NCBI GenBank assembly: GCA_009380095.1
Contig: WHSL01000034.1
Location: 1-36,749, forward strand
Reading direction: 5' to 3'
Source of the DNA: Streptosporangiales bacterium
GTDB lineage: Bacteria > Actinomycetota > Actinomycetes > Streptosporangiales > Streptosporangiaceae
Length of the DNA: 36,749 bases
Position numbers and translations under genes: made by a program. Position 1 is the stretch's first letter; each line of letters begins with the position of its first letter. The notes beneath the pieces are model-generated. The model had not been told where the DNA came from. It saw nothing but the letters and a program-made list of their open reading frames with translations, and did no database searches. Positions 1 through 7,846 of this stretch are shown here, one piece after another.

Positions 1-256
1 ACTCCGCGGGCACGTCGATGCCCCACAGCCCGCGCTCCCGGGCCGCCGCCAGCAGCCGCTCGTACACCTCGGGCGGCAGGTCGCCGAGCGGGTCGAACAG
101 GTAGCTGCGGCCGGCCTCGGCCTCGAACGGCTCGACGCGCCGGGAGGCGTCCAGCTCCCAGCGGATCACGTCGGGCTCCAGCGGCAGCAGCTCCTCGGCC
201 ACGAAGGCACGCACCCGCCGCCGGATGTCGGCGACCTCGGCGATCGCGTCGGTCAC
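1..256 (-). CDS. Acyl-CoA dehydrogenase, N-terminal part (runs off window)
   Basis: Reading the minus strand from a GTG at 256 gives 85 residues that run off the left edge. They begin VTDAIAEVADIRRRVRAF and end RGLWGIDVPAE. An N-terminal helical stretch followed by a (R)GLWGIDVP segment is typical of the N-terminal alpha domain of acyl-CoA dehydrogenases, FAD enzymes that put a 2,3-double bond into acyl-CoAs. The GTG overlaps the TGA of the upstream CoA-transferase gene (GTGA, 253-256), so the two are translationally coupled. In the Bbs-like scheme of this operon it would play the BbsG-type role, oxidising the CoA thioester made by the CoA-transferases. The flavin-binding and catalytic Glu regions lie outside the window, so the substrate class cannot be judged. 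Confidence 0.75.
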   Translation of the reverse strand, partial: MTDAIAEVADIRRRVRAFVAEELLPLEPDVIRWELDASRRVEPFEAEAGRSYLFDPLGDLPPEVYERLLAAARERGLWGIDVPAE

Positions 257-1461
257 CGGAGCACTCCCTGCTGCCGGTAGTCGTCGATCTCCGTGTCGGT
301 GAGGCCCGCTTCGCGGAGAATCTCGTCGGTGTGCTGGCCGAGCAGGGGGGCGGAGCGGGTCGGCCGGACCGGGGTGCCGGTGAGCCGGAACGGGGGTGCG
401 TTGTACAGGCTCTCCCCCATCTCCGGATGATCGAGCCGCACCCAGTGCTCCCGTACGGCGAGCTGCGGATCGCGATGCACCAGGTCGGCGGTGTTCTGTA
501 CGAGCGCCGCCGGCACCCCGGCGGCACGCAACGCCTCCGCCACCACCGGCGCCTCACGGTCCCCGACGGCCGCGGCGATCATCGCGTCCACCGAGGCGCG
601 GTCCCGGTGCCGGACCGCCATCTCCCCCCAGCCCTCCGGCACGGACCGCAGCCCGAGGACCCGTACCAGCGCCGGCCACTGCTCGTCACGGAGCACCGAG
701 ATCGCGATCCACCGGTCCTCCCCGGCGCACCGGTACAGGCCGTGCGGCGCCCGCCGCGGATGGTCGTTCCCCTGCGGCCCGGCGTCCCGGCCGTTCACCG
801 TCCACTCCATGATCAGCGGCCCGAGCAGCGCGATCGTCGGCTCGGTCTGCGCGACGTCGATGTACTGCCCCTCGCCGGTACGACGCCGGTGCCGCAGCGC
901 GGCGAGCACGGCGAACGCGGCGTGCGCGGGGTTGGGTACGTGGTCCGGGTAGTTGGTGCCGGTGCCGAGCGGCGGCCGCCCGGGCAGCGCGGTGAAGTGG
1001 TGCAGCCCGACGAGCGCGCTGATCGTGGCGCCGTACCCGAGGTAGTCCCGCTCCGGCCCGGAGTCGCCCTGCATGGACATCGCGAGGTAGACGGCGCGCG
1101 GGTTGATCCGATGCACGTCCTCCCAGCCCAGGCCGAACTTCTCCATGGTGCCGGGGGTGAAGTTGTTGGCCACCACGTCGCACGAGGCGACGAGCCGCCG
1201 CGCCAGCTCGCGCCCGCCCGGTGTCTTCATGTCCAGCGCGAGGCTGCGCTTGCTGGTGTTGCGGTCGGCGAAGTACCCACTGCGGTTCACTCCGGCGCGA
1301 CCGCCCGCGAACGGCGGGCTGAGCCGGATGCCGTCGACCTTCGCCTCGCTCTCGATCTTGATCACATCCGCGCCGTGGTCGGCGAGGATCTTGGTGGTGA
1401 ACGACCCGGCGCCCACCCAGCAGAAGTCGATCACGCGGATGCCGTGCAGCGGCACGTTCAT
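253..1461 (-). CDS. Class III CoA-transferase (CaiB/BaiF family), catalytic-type subunit
   Basis: This 402-residue protein starts at ATG 1461, overlapping the TGA of the upstream gene as ATGA (1458-1461). The longer open frame upstream only reads through the neighbouring gene. The Rossmann-like N-terminus (GIRVIDFCWVGAG, residues 7-19), the ADVIKIES motif and the NRNTSKRSLALD-like segment are family III hallmarks. An Asp sits at residue 173 (NYPDHVPNP), the position where family III enzymes form the aspartyl-CoA anhydride, so this subunit looks catalytically competent. It would move CoA from a donor such as succinyl-CoA to a carboxylic acid. The adjacent paralogue lacks the Asp, which suggests a heteromeric enzyme like BbsEF. 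The real substrate is unknown; a 2-substituted succinate or similar diacid is inferred from the neighbouring TTT transporter. Confidence 0.88.
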   Translation of the reverse strand: MNVPLHGIRVIDFCWVGAGSFTTKILADHGADVIKIESEAKVDGIRLSPPFAGGRAGVNRSGYFADRNTSKRSLALDMKTPGGRELARRLVASCDVVANNFTPGTMEKFGLGWEDVHRINPRAVYLAMSMQGDSGPERDYLGYGATISALVGLHHFTALPGRPPLGTGTNYPDHVPNPAHAAFAVLAALRHRRRTGEGQYIDVAQTEPTIALLGPLIMEWTVNGRDAGPQGNDHPRRAPHGLYRCAGEDRWIAISVLRDEQWPALVRVLGLRSVPEGWGEMAVRHRDRASVDAMIAAAVGDREAPVVAEALRAAGVPAALVQNTADLVHRDPQLAVREHWVRLDHPEMGESLYNAPPFRLTGTPVRPTRSAPLLGQHTDEILREAGLTDTEIDDYRQQGVLR

Positions 1462-2633
1462 GCCGTCACTCCGATCTCCCGCAGCACCGCGTCGGTGTGC
1501 TCGCCGAGCCGCGGCGCGCGCCCGGTGGTCCGCCACGGCGTGGCCGACAGCCGGTACGGCGCCCCGGGCATGAGCGCGCCGAACCCGGCGTGCTCGACCA
1601 GGTAGTCCCGGTGCCCCAGCTGCCGGCTGACGACGATGTCGGCGGCGGTACTGACCGGGCAGAGCGGCACCCGCCGCCGCTGCGCCTCGGCGTACAGCTC
1701 GGCCTTGGTCCGGCCCGCCACGAAGCCGCCGAAGATCCGGTTGAAGATCTCCTTGGCCTCGGCGCTCGCCACGTACGCCCGCTCGTTCCACCGCTCGCCC
1801 TGCAGCAGCTCGGTCTCGGCGACGCCCTCGGCCTCCATCCAGGCCACGAAGTTGGGCCAGAACCGGTTCCCGCCGATGCCGGCGGCGAGGATGTAGACGT
1901 CGCCGTCGGCGCACGCGAACACGCCGGAACCGGCCCGGGCGGCCTGCCCGCTGCCGCGGCCCCGTACGGTCCCCTCCAGGTCGTAGAACTGCACCGCGTT
2001 CTCCAGCGCCAGCACCACGCTCTCCTGGACGGACACGTCCACGTGCTGGCCGCGCCCGGTGAGCTCCGCGGAGGTGAGCGCGATCATCGAGGCGACCGCG
2101 CCGAACAGGTTGCCGGCCGCGACGGCCTGTTCCCCGGCCGGCCGCACCGGCGGCCCGCCGGGGTATCCGGCCAGCGACAGGAACCCGCCGAGCGCCTCCA
2201 GCAGCAGGTCGTCGGCCTCGTACGCCGCGTACGGCCCGGTCTGCCCGAACGGCGTGATGCTGGTCATGACGAGCGCGGGGTTCCGCGCGGCAAGGTCCGC
2301 CCAGGCGAGCCCGCGCGCCGTGGCGAGGCCCGGCCGGTCGGACTCGATCACCAGGTCGGCCGTACCCGCCAGCTCGCGCAGCGCCGCCGCACCCTCCGGC
2401 GTGTCCAGGTCGAGCACGATGCCGCGCTTCCCGGTGTTGACGTAACCGAAGGTCAGCCCGTTGTCGGGGCCGGGCTCGTCACCGGCGAACGGCGGCTCGG
2501 CGCGCAGCGGAGACCCGCCGGGCGGCTCGACGAGGATCACGTCCGCGCCGAGCTCGGCGAACATCTTCCCGCAGTAGTTGCCCAGCGCCCCGGACAGGTC
2601 CAGGACCCGCAGGCCCTCCAACGCTCCCGTCAC
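1458..2633 (-). CDS. Class III CoA-transferase paralogue lacking the catalytic Asp
   Basis: This 391-residue protein starts at GTG 2633, which overlaps the TGA of the DUF35 gene as GTGA (2630-2633). It carries the family III fold markers: LEGLRVLDLSGALGNY at the N-terminus, GADVILVEPPGG, and GRGQHVDVSVQESV near residue 200. At the position expected for the nucleophilic Asp the protein reads GEQAVAAGN, with Val171. It is therefore probably not active alone. In BbsEF-type heteromeric CoA-transferases one subunit likewise lacks the Asp, so I infer that this protein pairs with the product of the next gene. Alternatively it belongs to a subfamily that uses another residue. The end overlaps the next gene by four bases. 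Confidence 0.85.
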   Translation of the reverse strand: MTGALEGLRVLDLSGALGNYCGKMFAELGADVILVEPPGGSPLRAEPPFAGDEPGPDNGLTFGYVNTGKRGIVLDLDTPEGAAALRELAGTADLVIESDRPGLATARGLAWADLAARNPALVMTSITPFGQTGPYAAYEADDLLLEALGGFLSLAGYPGGPPVRPAGEQAVAAGNLFGAVASMIALTSAELTGRGQHVDVSVQESVVLALENAVQFYDLEGTVRGRGSGQAARAGSGVFACADGDVYILAAGIGGNRFWPNFVAWMEAEGVAETELLQGERWNERAYVASAEAKEIFNRIFGGFVAGRTKAELYAEAQRRRVPLCPVSTAADIVVSRQLGHRDYLVEHAGFGALMPGAPYRLSATPWRTTGRAPRLGEHTDAVLREIGVTA

Positions 2634-3046
2634 GGCTCCTCCGGGACGAACCGGGGGATGGTGACCTCGGCGGTGACGGGGTCGCAGTGCAGCCGCACCC
2701 GCATGCCGACCCGTACGTCCTCGTTCGGCACGCCGACCACGTTGCTGAACATCCGCGGGCCCTCGTCGAGCTGCACGAGCACCACGTTGTACGGCACGTC
2801 GTCCGCGAACGCCTTGTTGTAGACCTGGTGGAAGACGATCCGCGAGAGCACCTCGCCGCGCCCGGACAGCCCGGTCCAGGTGCCGCCCGGAGCCAGGCAC
2901 TCGGGGCAGATGCGCCCGATCGGATAGCGGATGTGCCCGCAGGCGTCGCACTTCTGCATGGTCAGTGTGGACCGCTCGCGCAGCCCGTCCCAGAACGGAC
3001 GGTTGTCCTCGGTCAGCTCCGGCAGCGGCTTGTCGTAGGTGCTCAC
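2630..3046 (-). CDS. DUF35 Zn-ribbon/OB-fold protein, partner of the thiolase-like protein
   Basis: A 138-residue protein with four Cys (33, 36, 47, 50, pattern CDAC...CPEC) forming a rubredoxin-like zinc ribbon, followed by an OB-fold (residues about 60-130, including GRGEVLSRIVFHQ). Such proteins are non-catalytic or substrate-channel subunits of SCP2-type thiolases and aldolases, for example BbsA with BbsB, or the DUF35 part of ChsH2 with Ltp2 in actinobacterial steroid side-chain breakdown. Its ATG (3046) overlaps the stop of the thiolase-like gene as ATGA (3043-3046), the arrangement expected for two subunits of one complex. It probably binds the CoA substrate jointly with that partner. 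Confidence 0.88.
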   Translation of the reverse strand: MSTYDKPLPELTEDNRPFWDGLRERSTLTMQKCDACGHIRYPIGRICPECLAPGGTWTGLSGRGEVLSRIVFHQVYNKAFADDVPYNVVLVQLDEGPRMFSNVVGVPNEDVRVGMRVRLHCDPVTAEVTIPRFVPEEP

Positions 3047-4218
3047 TTCAGCCCGTCCTTGCTCAAGATCATCGCATTGGAGCAGTTCAGCGTCATGCCC
3101 CGCCCCGTCACGAGGCAGACCTCGGCGCCGTCGACCTGGCGCTCCCCGCCGTCGCCGCGCAGCTGCCGCACGCCCTCCACGATGTGCAGCCAGCCCTCCA
3201 TGTACGACTCCGAGAGGTTGCCGCCCGCCGTGTTGACCGGCAGGTCACCGCCGAGCTGGATCCGCCCGCCCTCGACGTACGGCCCCGCCTCCCCCACCCC
3301 GCAGAACCCGGCGTGCTCAAGCCAGAGCAGCACGCTGATCGTGAAGTTGTCGTACAGCTGCGCCACGTCGATGTCGGACGGCCCGACGCCGGCCATCGCG
3401 TACGCCCGGTCCAGCGCGTCCTTCTGGTGCGGCACGTACCACCAGTCCGGACGCTCCAGCGTGCGCGACGTATAGGCCTGGCCCATGCCGGAGATGAAGA
3501 CCGGCGGCTGCTTGAGGTCGCGGGCCCGGGCCCGCTCGGCCGAGGTGACGATGACGCAGACCCCGCCGTCGCTGATCAGGCAGCAGTCCAGCAGGTGCAG
3601 CGGCTCCACGATCCACCGGGAGGCCTGGTGGTCCTCGATCGTGATGGGCTTGCGCATCACCGCGTCGGGGTTCAGGGAGGCGTGCCGCCGGCAGGCCACC
3701 GCGACCTCGCCGAGCTGCTCGCTGGTGGTCCCGTACAGGGCCATGTGCCGGCTGGCGGCGATGGCGCTGTTGGCGGCGGCGCCCATCATCCCCCAGATCC
3801 CCCACGAGTCGCCCCAGCCCGAGGCCCGGTTGAAGCGGGACCCGCCGGTCTTGGCCGCGTCGCCGAACACGCAGGCCACGTTGGTGGCCATGCCGTTCGC
3901 GACGGCCATCGCCGCCATCTGGACGAGCGCCCCGGCGGTGCCGCCGCCCATGGACATGCTGCCGGTGTAGGCGGGGTCGATGCCGAGCGTCTCGGCGACC
4001 CGCAGGTAGTTCAGCGGCCCCTCGGGCGCGGTGGTGCCGGGGAAGGTCAGCAGGCCGTCGATCTCGGACTTGTCCAGCCCGGAGTCCTCAAGCGCCGCGG
4101 TGAAGGCGCCGGTGGCCAGCGACAGCTGCGTGCTGCCCGGCACCTTGCCCTGCGGCGTCTTCCCGACCCCGACGATCGCGGCCCTGTCCTTGAGCGACTC
4201 GGCCTTCAGTGAACTCAC
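3043..4218 (-). CDS. SCP2/Ltp-type thiolase-like protein without the canonical Cys
   Basis: I choose GTG 4218 (391 residues, reading SSLKAESLKD) because AGGGGA lies just upstream. A GTG at 4230, overlapping the previous stop, would add four residues. The fold is clear: DRAAIVGVGKTPQG at the N-terminus, LYDNFTISVLLWLEHAGFC, then GGDLPVNTAGGNLSESY and IVEGVRQLRG near the C-terminus. At the place of the thiolase nucleophile (CaSG in degradative thiolases) the sequence reads GGGTAGAL (residues 91-98), with no Cys. That matches the SCP2/Ltp branch, whose members can act as retro-aldolases or as special thiolases with a DUF35 partner (BbsAB). It probably performs the final C-C cleavage of the pathway. 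Whether this is thiolysis or retro-aldol cleavage cannot be decided from sequence. Confidence 0.87.
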   Translation of the reverse strand: MSSLKAESLKDRAAIVGVGKTPQGKVPGSTQLSLATGAFTAALEDSGLDKSEIDGLLTFPGTTAPEGPLNYLRVAETLGIDPAYTGSMSMGGGTAGALVQMAAMAVANGMATNVACVFGDAAKTGGSRFNRASGWGDSWGIWGMMGAAANSAIAASRHMALYGTTSEQLGEVAVACRRHASLNPDAVMRKPITIEDHQASRWIVEPLHLLDCCLISDGGVCVIVTSAERARARDLKQPPVFISGMGQAYTSRTLERPDWWYVPHQKDALDRAYAMAGVGPSDIDVAQLYDNFTISVLLWLEHAGFCGVGEAGPYVEGGRIQLGGDLPVNTAGGNLSESYMEGWLHIVEGVRQLRGDGGERQVDGAEVCLVTGRGMTLNCSNAMILSKDGLK

Positions 4219-4226
4219 GTGTCCCC

Positions 4227-5009
4227 TCACTTGCCCTGGTAGTTCGGCGGCCGCTTCTCCGCGAAGGCGCGCCGGCCCTCGATGCGGTCCTCGGTGTCGC
4301 GGAGCAGGCCCCAGACGTAGTTCTCCAGCTCGACACCCCGGTCCAGCGGCAGGTCGGCGCCGTCGTTGGCGAGGCGCTTGACGGCCCGTACGGCCAGCGG
4401 CGCGTTGGCCGCGATCCGCGCGGCGATCTCCCGGGCCCGGTCCAGCAGCGGCGCGCCGGGCTCGGTGACCTCGCTGACCAGCCCGGTCCGATGCGCGTCC
4501 GCGGCGTCGATGCGGTCCCCGGTGAGCAGCATCTGCATCGCCATGGACCGGCCGATGGCCCGGGTCAGCCGCTGCGTGCCGCCCGCCCCGGGAATGCTGC
4601 CGACCCGCACCTCCGACAGGCCGAACCTCGCGTTGGACGAGCAGATCCGGATGTCGGCGGCGAGCGCGATCTCCAGGCCGCCGCCGACCGCGTAGCCGTT
4701 GACGGCGGCGATGACCGGCGTGTCCCGGGGGAAGCCGCGCAGCAGGTGGTCACCGCGGCCGTCCCCGCCGAACACGCCCTGGGCGTACGACTCCGGCGGC
4801 GGCATGGTCTTCTTCAGGTCCGAGCCGGTGCAGAACGCGCGGTCCCCGGCGCCGGTGATGATCGCGACCCGGATGGCCGGGTCCGCGCTCACCCGGTCGA
4901 AGGCGTCGTGCAGCGCGGCCCTCGCCTCCGGGTCGATGGAGTTCATCGCCTCCGGCCGGTTGAGCACGATCTCCGCGATCGCGTCCCGTACCTCGATGTC
5001 AACGGACAA
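4227..5009 (-). CDS. Enoyl-CoA hydratase/isomerase family protein
   Basis: A 260-residue crotonase. The start is a TTG (5009, protein SVDIEVRDAI), supported by AGGAGG at 5020-5025, ten bases upstream. The oxyanion-hole segment AAVNGYAVGGGLE and both catalytic glutamates of classical hydratases are present (Glu113 in GGGLEIALAAD, Glu133 in GLSEVRVG, 20 residues apart as in mitochondrial ECH), followed by IPGAGGTQRL. Hydration of a 2,3-enoyl-CoA is therefore well supported. It would add water to the product of the acyl-CoA dehydrogenase. A hydroxyacyl-CoA dehydrogenase (BbsCD-like SDR) would be needed next but is not seen in the window and may lie beyond the left edge. Confidence 0.9.
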   Translation of the reverse strand: MSVDIEVRDAIAEIVLNRPEAMNSIDPEARAALHDAFDRVSADPAIRVAIITGAGDRAFCTGSDLKKTMPPPESYAQGVFGGDGRGDHLLRGFPRDTPVIAAVNGYAVGGGLEIALAADIRICSSNARFGLSEVRVGSIPGAGGTQRLTRAIGRSMAMQMLLTGDRIDAADAHRTGLVSEVTEPGAPLLDRAREIAARIAANAPLAVRAVKRLANDGADLPLDRGVELENYVWGLLRDTEDRIEGRRAFAEKRPPNYQGK

Positions 5010-5036
5010 GGTCCCCGAACCTCCTGTTCTCAGGCC

Positions 5037-5846
5037 TCACACCAGCTCCCGGATGGCCGCCAGCACGCGCTCGTCGCGCCGCGCGGTCCGTACGATCACG
5101 TCGTCGAACCCCAGGTCGGCGAGCCAGGCCAGCCGCTCCCGGGCGCGCCGCGGGGTGCAGACGAGGTCGAGCGGACGGTCCGGGTCGCGCGGCTCGTCCG
5201 GCCCGTCCAGGTCGACCGGGATGTTGGTGACCAGGGCACGCTCGCCGCCCTCCGCGCGGTAGCGGGCGATGCCCTCGGCCAGCCGCCCGCCCTTGGCCGC
5301 GGACGCGATCCAGCCGGAGTACTCGGTGGCGGCGCGCTTGATCAGGTCGGGCCGGGCCCAGGAGCCGATCAGGATCCGCGGCCCGGTCCGTACGGCCGGC
5401 CAGGGCTTGAGATCCACCCCGTCCACGGCCTCACCGCGGACGAGCCGCGGGATCAGCTCCAGCGCCGCGTCGAACCGAGCGCGCCGCTCCTCGTACGGGA
5501 CCCCGGCCGCGTGGAAGTCGGCCTCGGTGGAGCCGGGCCCCACGCCCAGGGAGAGCCGGTCGCCGCAGACCAACCGGGTGGTCATCACCCGGGTGGCCAG
5601 CTCCACGGGGTTGCGGAGGCCGAGCTGCAGGATGCAGGTGCCGATCTCGATCCGGCTCGTCACGGTCGCCGCCACGGACAGCGCGATGAGCGGGTCGGGT
5701 AGCACGAAGCCGCGGTTGAAGGCGTCGAACGCCCACGCGCCGTCGAACCCGGCCTCCTCGACGCGCCGCGCGCCCGCGGCCAGGTCACCGGTGCCGATCG
5801 TCTCGCTGCCCGGCCCGGCGCCGGGAAGGATCATGTGGAGTCTCAT
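5037..5846 (-). CDS. LLM-class flavin/F420-dependent oxidoreductase
   Basis: A 269-residue luciferase-like TIM-barrel protein that starts at ATG 5846, overlapping the tctA stop as ATGA (5843-5846). Typical stretches are RRVEEAGFDGAWAFD, DPLIALSVAATVTSRIEIGT, NPVELATRVMTTRLVCGDRLSLGVGPGS and the late LADLGFDDVIVRT. Actinobacterial members often use coenzyme F420 or FMN. Position 2 after the transporter genes suggests an early redox or oxygenation step on the imported compound, or service to the same pathway. The Bbs model has no counterpart, so this gene hints that the substrate differs from benzylsuccinate. Cofactor and reaction are not visible from sequence. Confidence 0.85.
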   Translation of the reverse strand: MRLHMILPGAGPGSETIGTGDLAAGARRVEEAGFDGAWAFDAFNRGFVLPDPLIALSVAATVTSRIEIGTCILQLGLRNPVELATRVMTTRLVCGDRLSLGVGPGSTEADFHAAGVPYEERRARFDAALELIPRLVRGEAVDGVDLKPWPAVRTGPRILIGSWARPDLIKRAATEYSGWIASAAKGGRLAEGIARYRAEGGERALVTNIPVDLDGPDEPRDPDRPLDLVCTPRRARERLAWLADLGFDDVIVRTARRDERVLAAIRELV

Positions 5847-7336
5847 GCGCTCCTCCCGCGCGTGATGAGCGCCCGGATCCCGCCGCCGAACACGACGAGC
5901 AGCACGAGCACCCAGAGGGTGATCGCGATGGGGCTGCCGACGAAGTACGCGAGGTCGCCGCGGCTGAGGAACAGCCCTTCGCGCAGGTGCTTCTCCGCGA
6001 GGGGACCGAGGACCAGGCCGAGCACGAACGGGGCGAGGTTGAAGTGCAGCTTGCGCATCGCGTACCCGACCGCTCCCATGAGCGCGAGCATGTACACGTC
6101 GAGCAGGCTGTTCCGCACGCTGTAGCAGCCGATGGCGGCGATCACCACGATGGCGGGGAGCAGCAGGCTCTGCGGCACGCGCAGTAGCCGTACCCAGACG
6201 CCGACGAGCGGCAGGTTGAGCACCAGCAGCATCAGGTTGGCCACCAGCATCGCGCCGATCAGGGACCAGAAGATCTCCGGGTTGTCCTCGATCAGCAGCG
6301 GGCCGGGCTCGATGCCCTGCACCACCATCGCCGAGATGACCAGCGCGAACGTGGCGGAGAACGGCATGCCCAGGGAGAGCAGCGGCACCAGCCCGCCGAT
6401 CGCGGCCGCGTTGTTGGCCGCCTCCGGGCCGGCCACGCCCTCCACCGCGCCGGTGCCGAGCTTCGCGCGGTTCCGCGCCACGCTCTTCTCCAGCCGGTAC
6501 GACGCGAAGCTGGACAGCGTCGCGGACGGCCCGGGGAGCAGCCCGAACGCGAACCCGACCGCCGAGCCGCGCCCCCAGGCTGGCCAGGCGTCGCGCCACT
6601 CGGCGCGGGTGGGCAGCAGCTCACGGAAGCGGACCTTGGTGGGCTTGGCCCGCCGGTCCGGGTTCTCGATCAGCATGAGCAGCTCGGCGATGCCGAACAG
6701 GCCGATCGCGACCGGCACCAGGTCCACCCCGAGTGCCATCTCCGGGATGTCCATCGTGTAGCGGAACGTGCTGGTGATGGCCTCCTGGCCGATCGTGCCG
6801 AGCAGCACGCCGACGATCATCGGCAGGAACCCGCTGGCGGCACTGCCGCCGGAGACGCGGGCCAGGGCGATCAGCCCGCCGGCCACCAAGGCCAGGTACT
6901 CGGCCGGCCCGAACAGCAGGCCCACGCCGGACAGCAGCGGGGAGAAGAAGGTGACGAGCAGGACGCCGATCGCGCCCGCGATGAACGAGCCGATGGCCAT
7001 GATGCTGAGCGCGGCGCCGGCGCGGCCCTTCTTCGCCATGGCGTGCCCGTCCACCGCGGTCATCACCGAGGCGGCCTCGCCCGGCATGTTGAGCAGGACC
7101 GCGGTGGTGGAGCCGCCGTACATGGAGCCGACGTAGATCGCGGCGATCATGACGATGCCGACGATCGGCGACATCGAGAAGGTGAGCGGGAGCACGAGCG
7201 CGGCCCCCGCCACCGGGCCGAGGCCGGGCAGCACGCCGATGACCGTCCCGGCCAGGGCGCCGACCAGGGAGGCGAGCAGCAGCTCAAGGGTGAGCGCGGA
7301 TTCGAGCCCGAAGAGCAGGCCGTCGATGGGTCCCAC
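5843..7336 (-). CDS. tctA: Tripartite tricarboxylate transporter, large membrane subunit TctA
   Basis: A 497-residue polytopic membrane protein starting at GTG 7336, three bases after the tctB stop. The TctA signature is clear: VLPGLGPVAGAALVLP near residue 40, IYVGSMYGGSTTAVLLNMPG with DGHAMAKKGRAG around residues 70-105, and a second, internally repeated GLLPGPSATLSSF motif in the middle. Hydrophobic segments suggest roughly ten to twelve helices. It forms the permease of a TTT system that takes up di- or tricarboxylates and aromatic acids with the aid of TctC. It lies in one operon with tctB, tctC and CoA-dependent degradation genes, so it most likely imports the pathway substrate. Confidence 0.95.
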   Translation of the reverse strand: MGPIDGLLFGLESALTLELLLASLVGALAGTVIGVLPGLGPVAGAALVLPLTFSMSPIVGIVMIAAIYVGSMYGGSTTAVLLNMPGEAASVMTAVDGHAMAKKGRAGAALSIMAIGSFIAGAIGVLLVTFFSPLLSGVGLLFGPAEYLALVAGGLIALARVSGGSAASGFLPMIVGVLLGTIGQEAITSTFRYTMDIPEMALGVDLVPVAIGLFGIAELLMLIENPDRRAKPTKVRFRELLPTRAEWRDAWPAWGRGSAVGFAFGLLPGPSATLSSFASYRLEKSVARNRAKLGTGAVEGVAGPEAANNAAAIGGLVPLLSLGMPFSATFALVISAMVVQGIEPGPLLIEDNPEIFWSLIGAMLVANLMLLVLNLPLVGVWVRLLRVPQSLLLPAIVVIAAIGCYSVRNSLLDVYMLALMGAVGYAMRKLHFNLAPFVLGLVLGPLAEKHLREGLFLSRGDLAYFVGSPIAITLWVLVLLVVFGGGIRALITRGRSA

Positions 7337-7339
7337 GGG

Positions 7340-7846
7340 TCACACCCCCGTCCACGTGCCGGCGGGCAGCCGCACGCCGAGCAGTTCGAGGAAGATGTAC
7401 GAGATCACCAGGCCGAGCAGCACCCCGTACAGCGCGGCACGCCACCACGGGCCGCCGCGCAGCAGCCGTACGGCGACCGCGCCGAACAGCGCCGAGCCGA
7501 GGTACTGGCCGATGAGCGGGAGCAGCAGCAGGTAGCCGAGGATGGCGCCGGCCATGCCGAGCACCAGGCGTGCCCGGCCTTCCGCGGGGCGCTCGTACGC
7601 CCCGGTGACCTTGGTGGTGAACCGGGCCTCGGCGATGGTGAGCACGCTGATGACCAGCGTCGCGACGCCCACCAGGATCGGGAAGAGCGCGGCGCCGGGC
7701 TGCGCCATCGTGCCCATCGGCAGCGTGAACGCGTGCGCGGTGTAGACGGCGCCGGCGACGAGCGTCACCGCGCCGACGATCATCCGGCCCTTGCGCACGC
7801 CGTCCAGCTCGGGGGTCCCGGACTCCCGGGTCTCGGTCGCGGTCAT
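7340..7846 (-). CDS. tctB: Tripartite tricarboxylate transporter, small membrane subunit TctB
   Basis: A 168-residue protein beginning at ATG 7846, which overlaps the tctC stop (ATGA, 7843-7846). After a polar N-terminus of about 20 residues there are four hydrophobic segments: MIVGAVTLVAGAVYTAHAF, FPILVGVATLVISVLTI, LVLGMAGAILGYLLLLPLIG and AALYGVLLGLVISYIFLELL. This is the standard four-helix layout of TctB, including the GTMAQPGAALFP motif after helix 1. It would pair with TctA in the membrane. Sequence in this family is poorly conserved, so the call rests on topology, the GxxxPGxALFP-like motif and its position between tctC and tctA. Confidence 0.92.
   Translation of the reverse strand: MTATETRESGTPELDGVRKGRMIVGAVTLVAGAVYTAHAFTLPMGTMAQPGAALFPILVGVATLVISVLTIAEARFTTKVTGAYERPAEGRARLVLGMAGAILGYLLLLPLIGQYLGSALFGAVAVRLLRGGPWWRAALYGVLLGLVISYIFLELLGVRLPAGTWTGV

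Noticed and set aside
4227-5009. Loss of a catalytic Glu in the enoyl-CoA hydratase (Gln159)
   Set aside because: The two catalytic glutamates are Glu113 and Glu133, spaced by 20 residues as in classical hydratases; Gln159 is not one of them.
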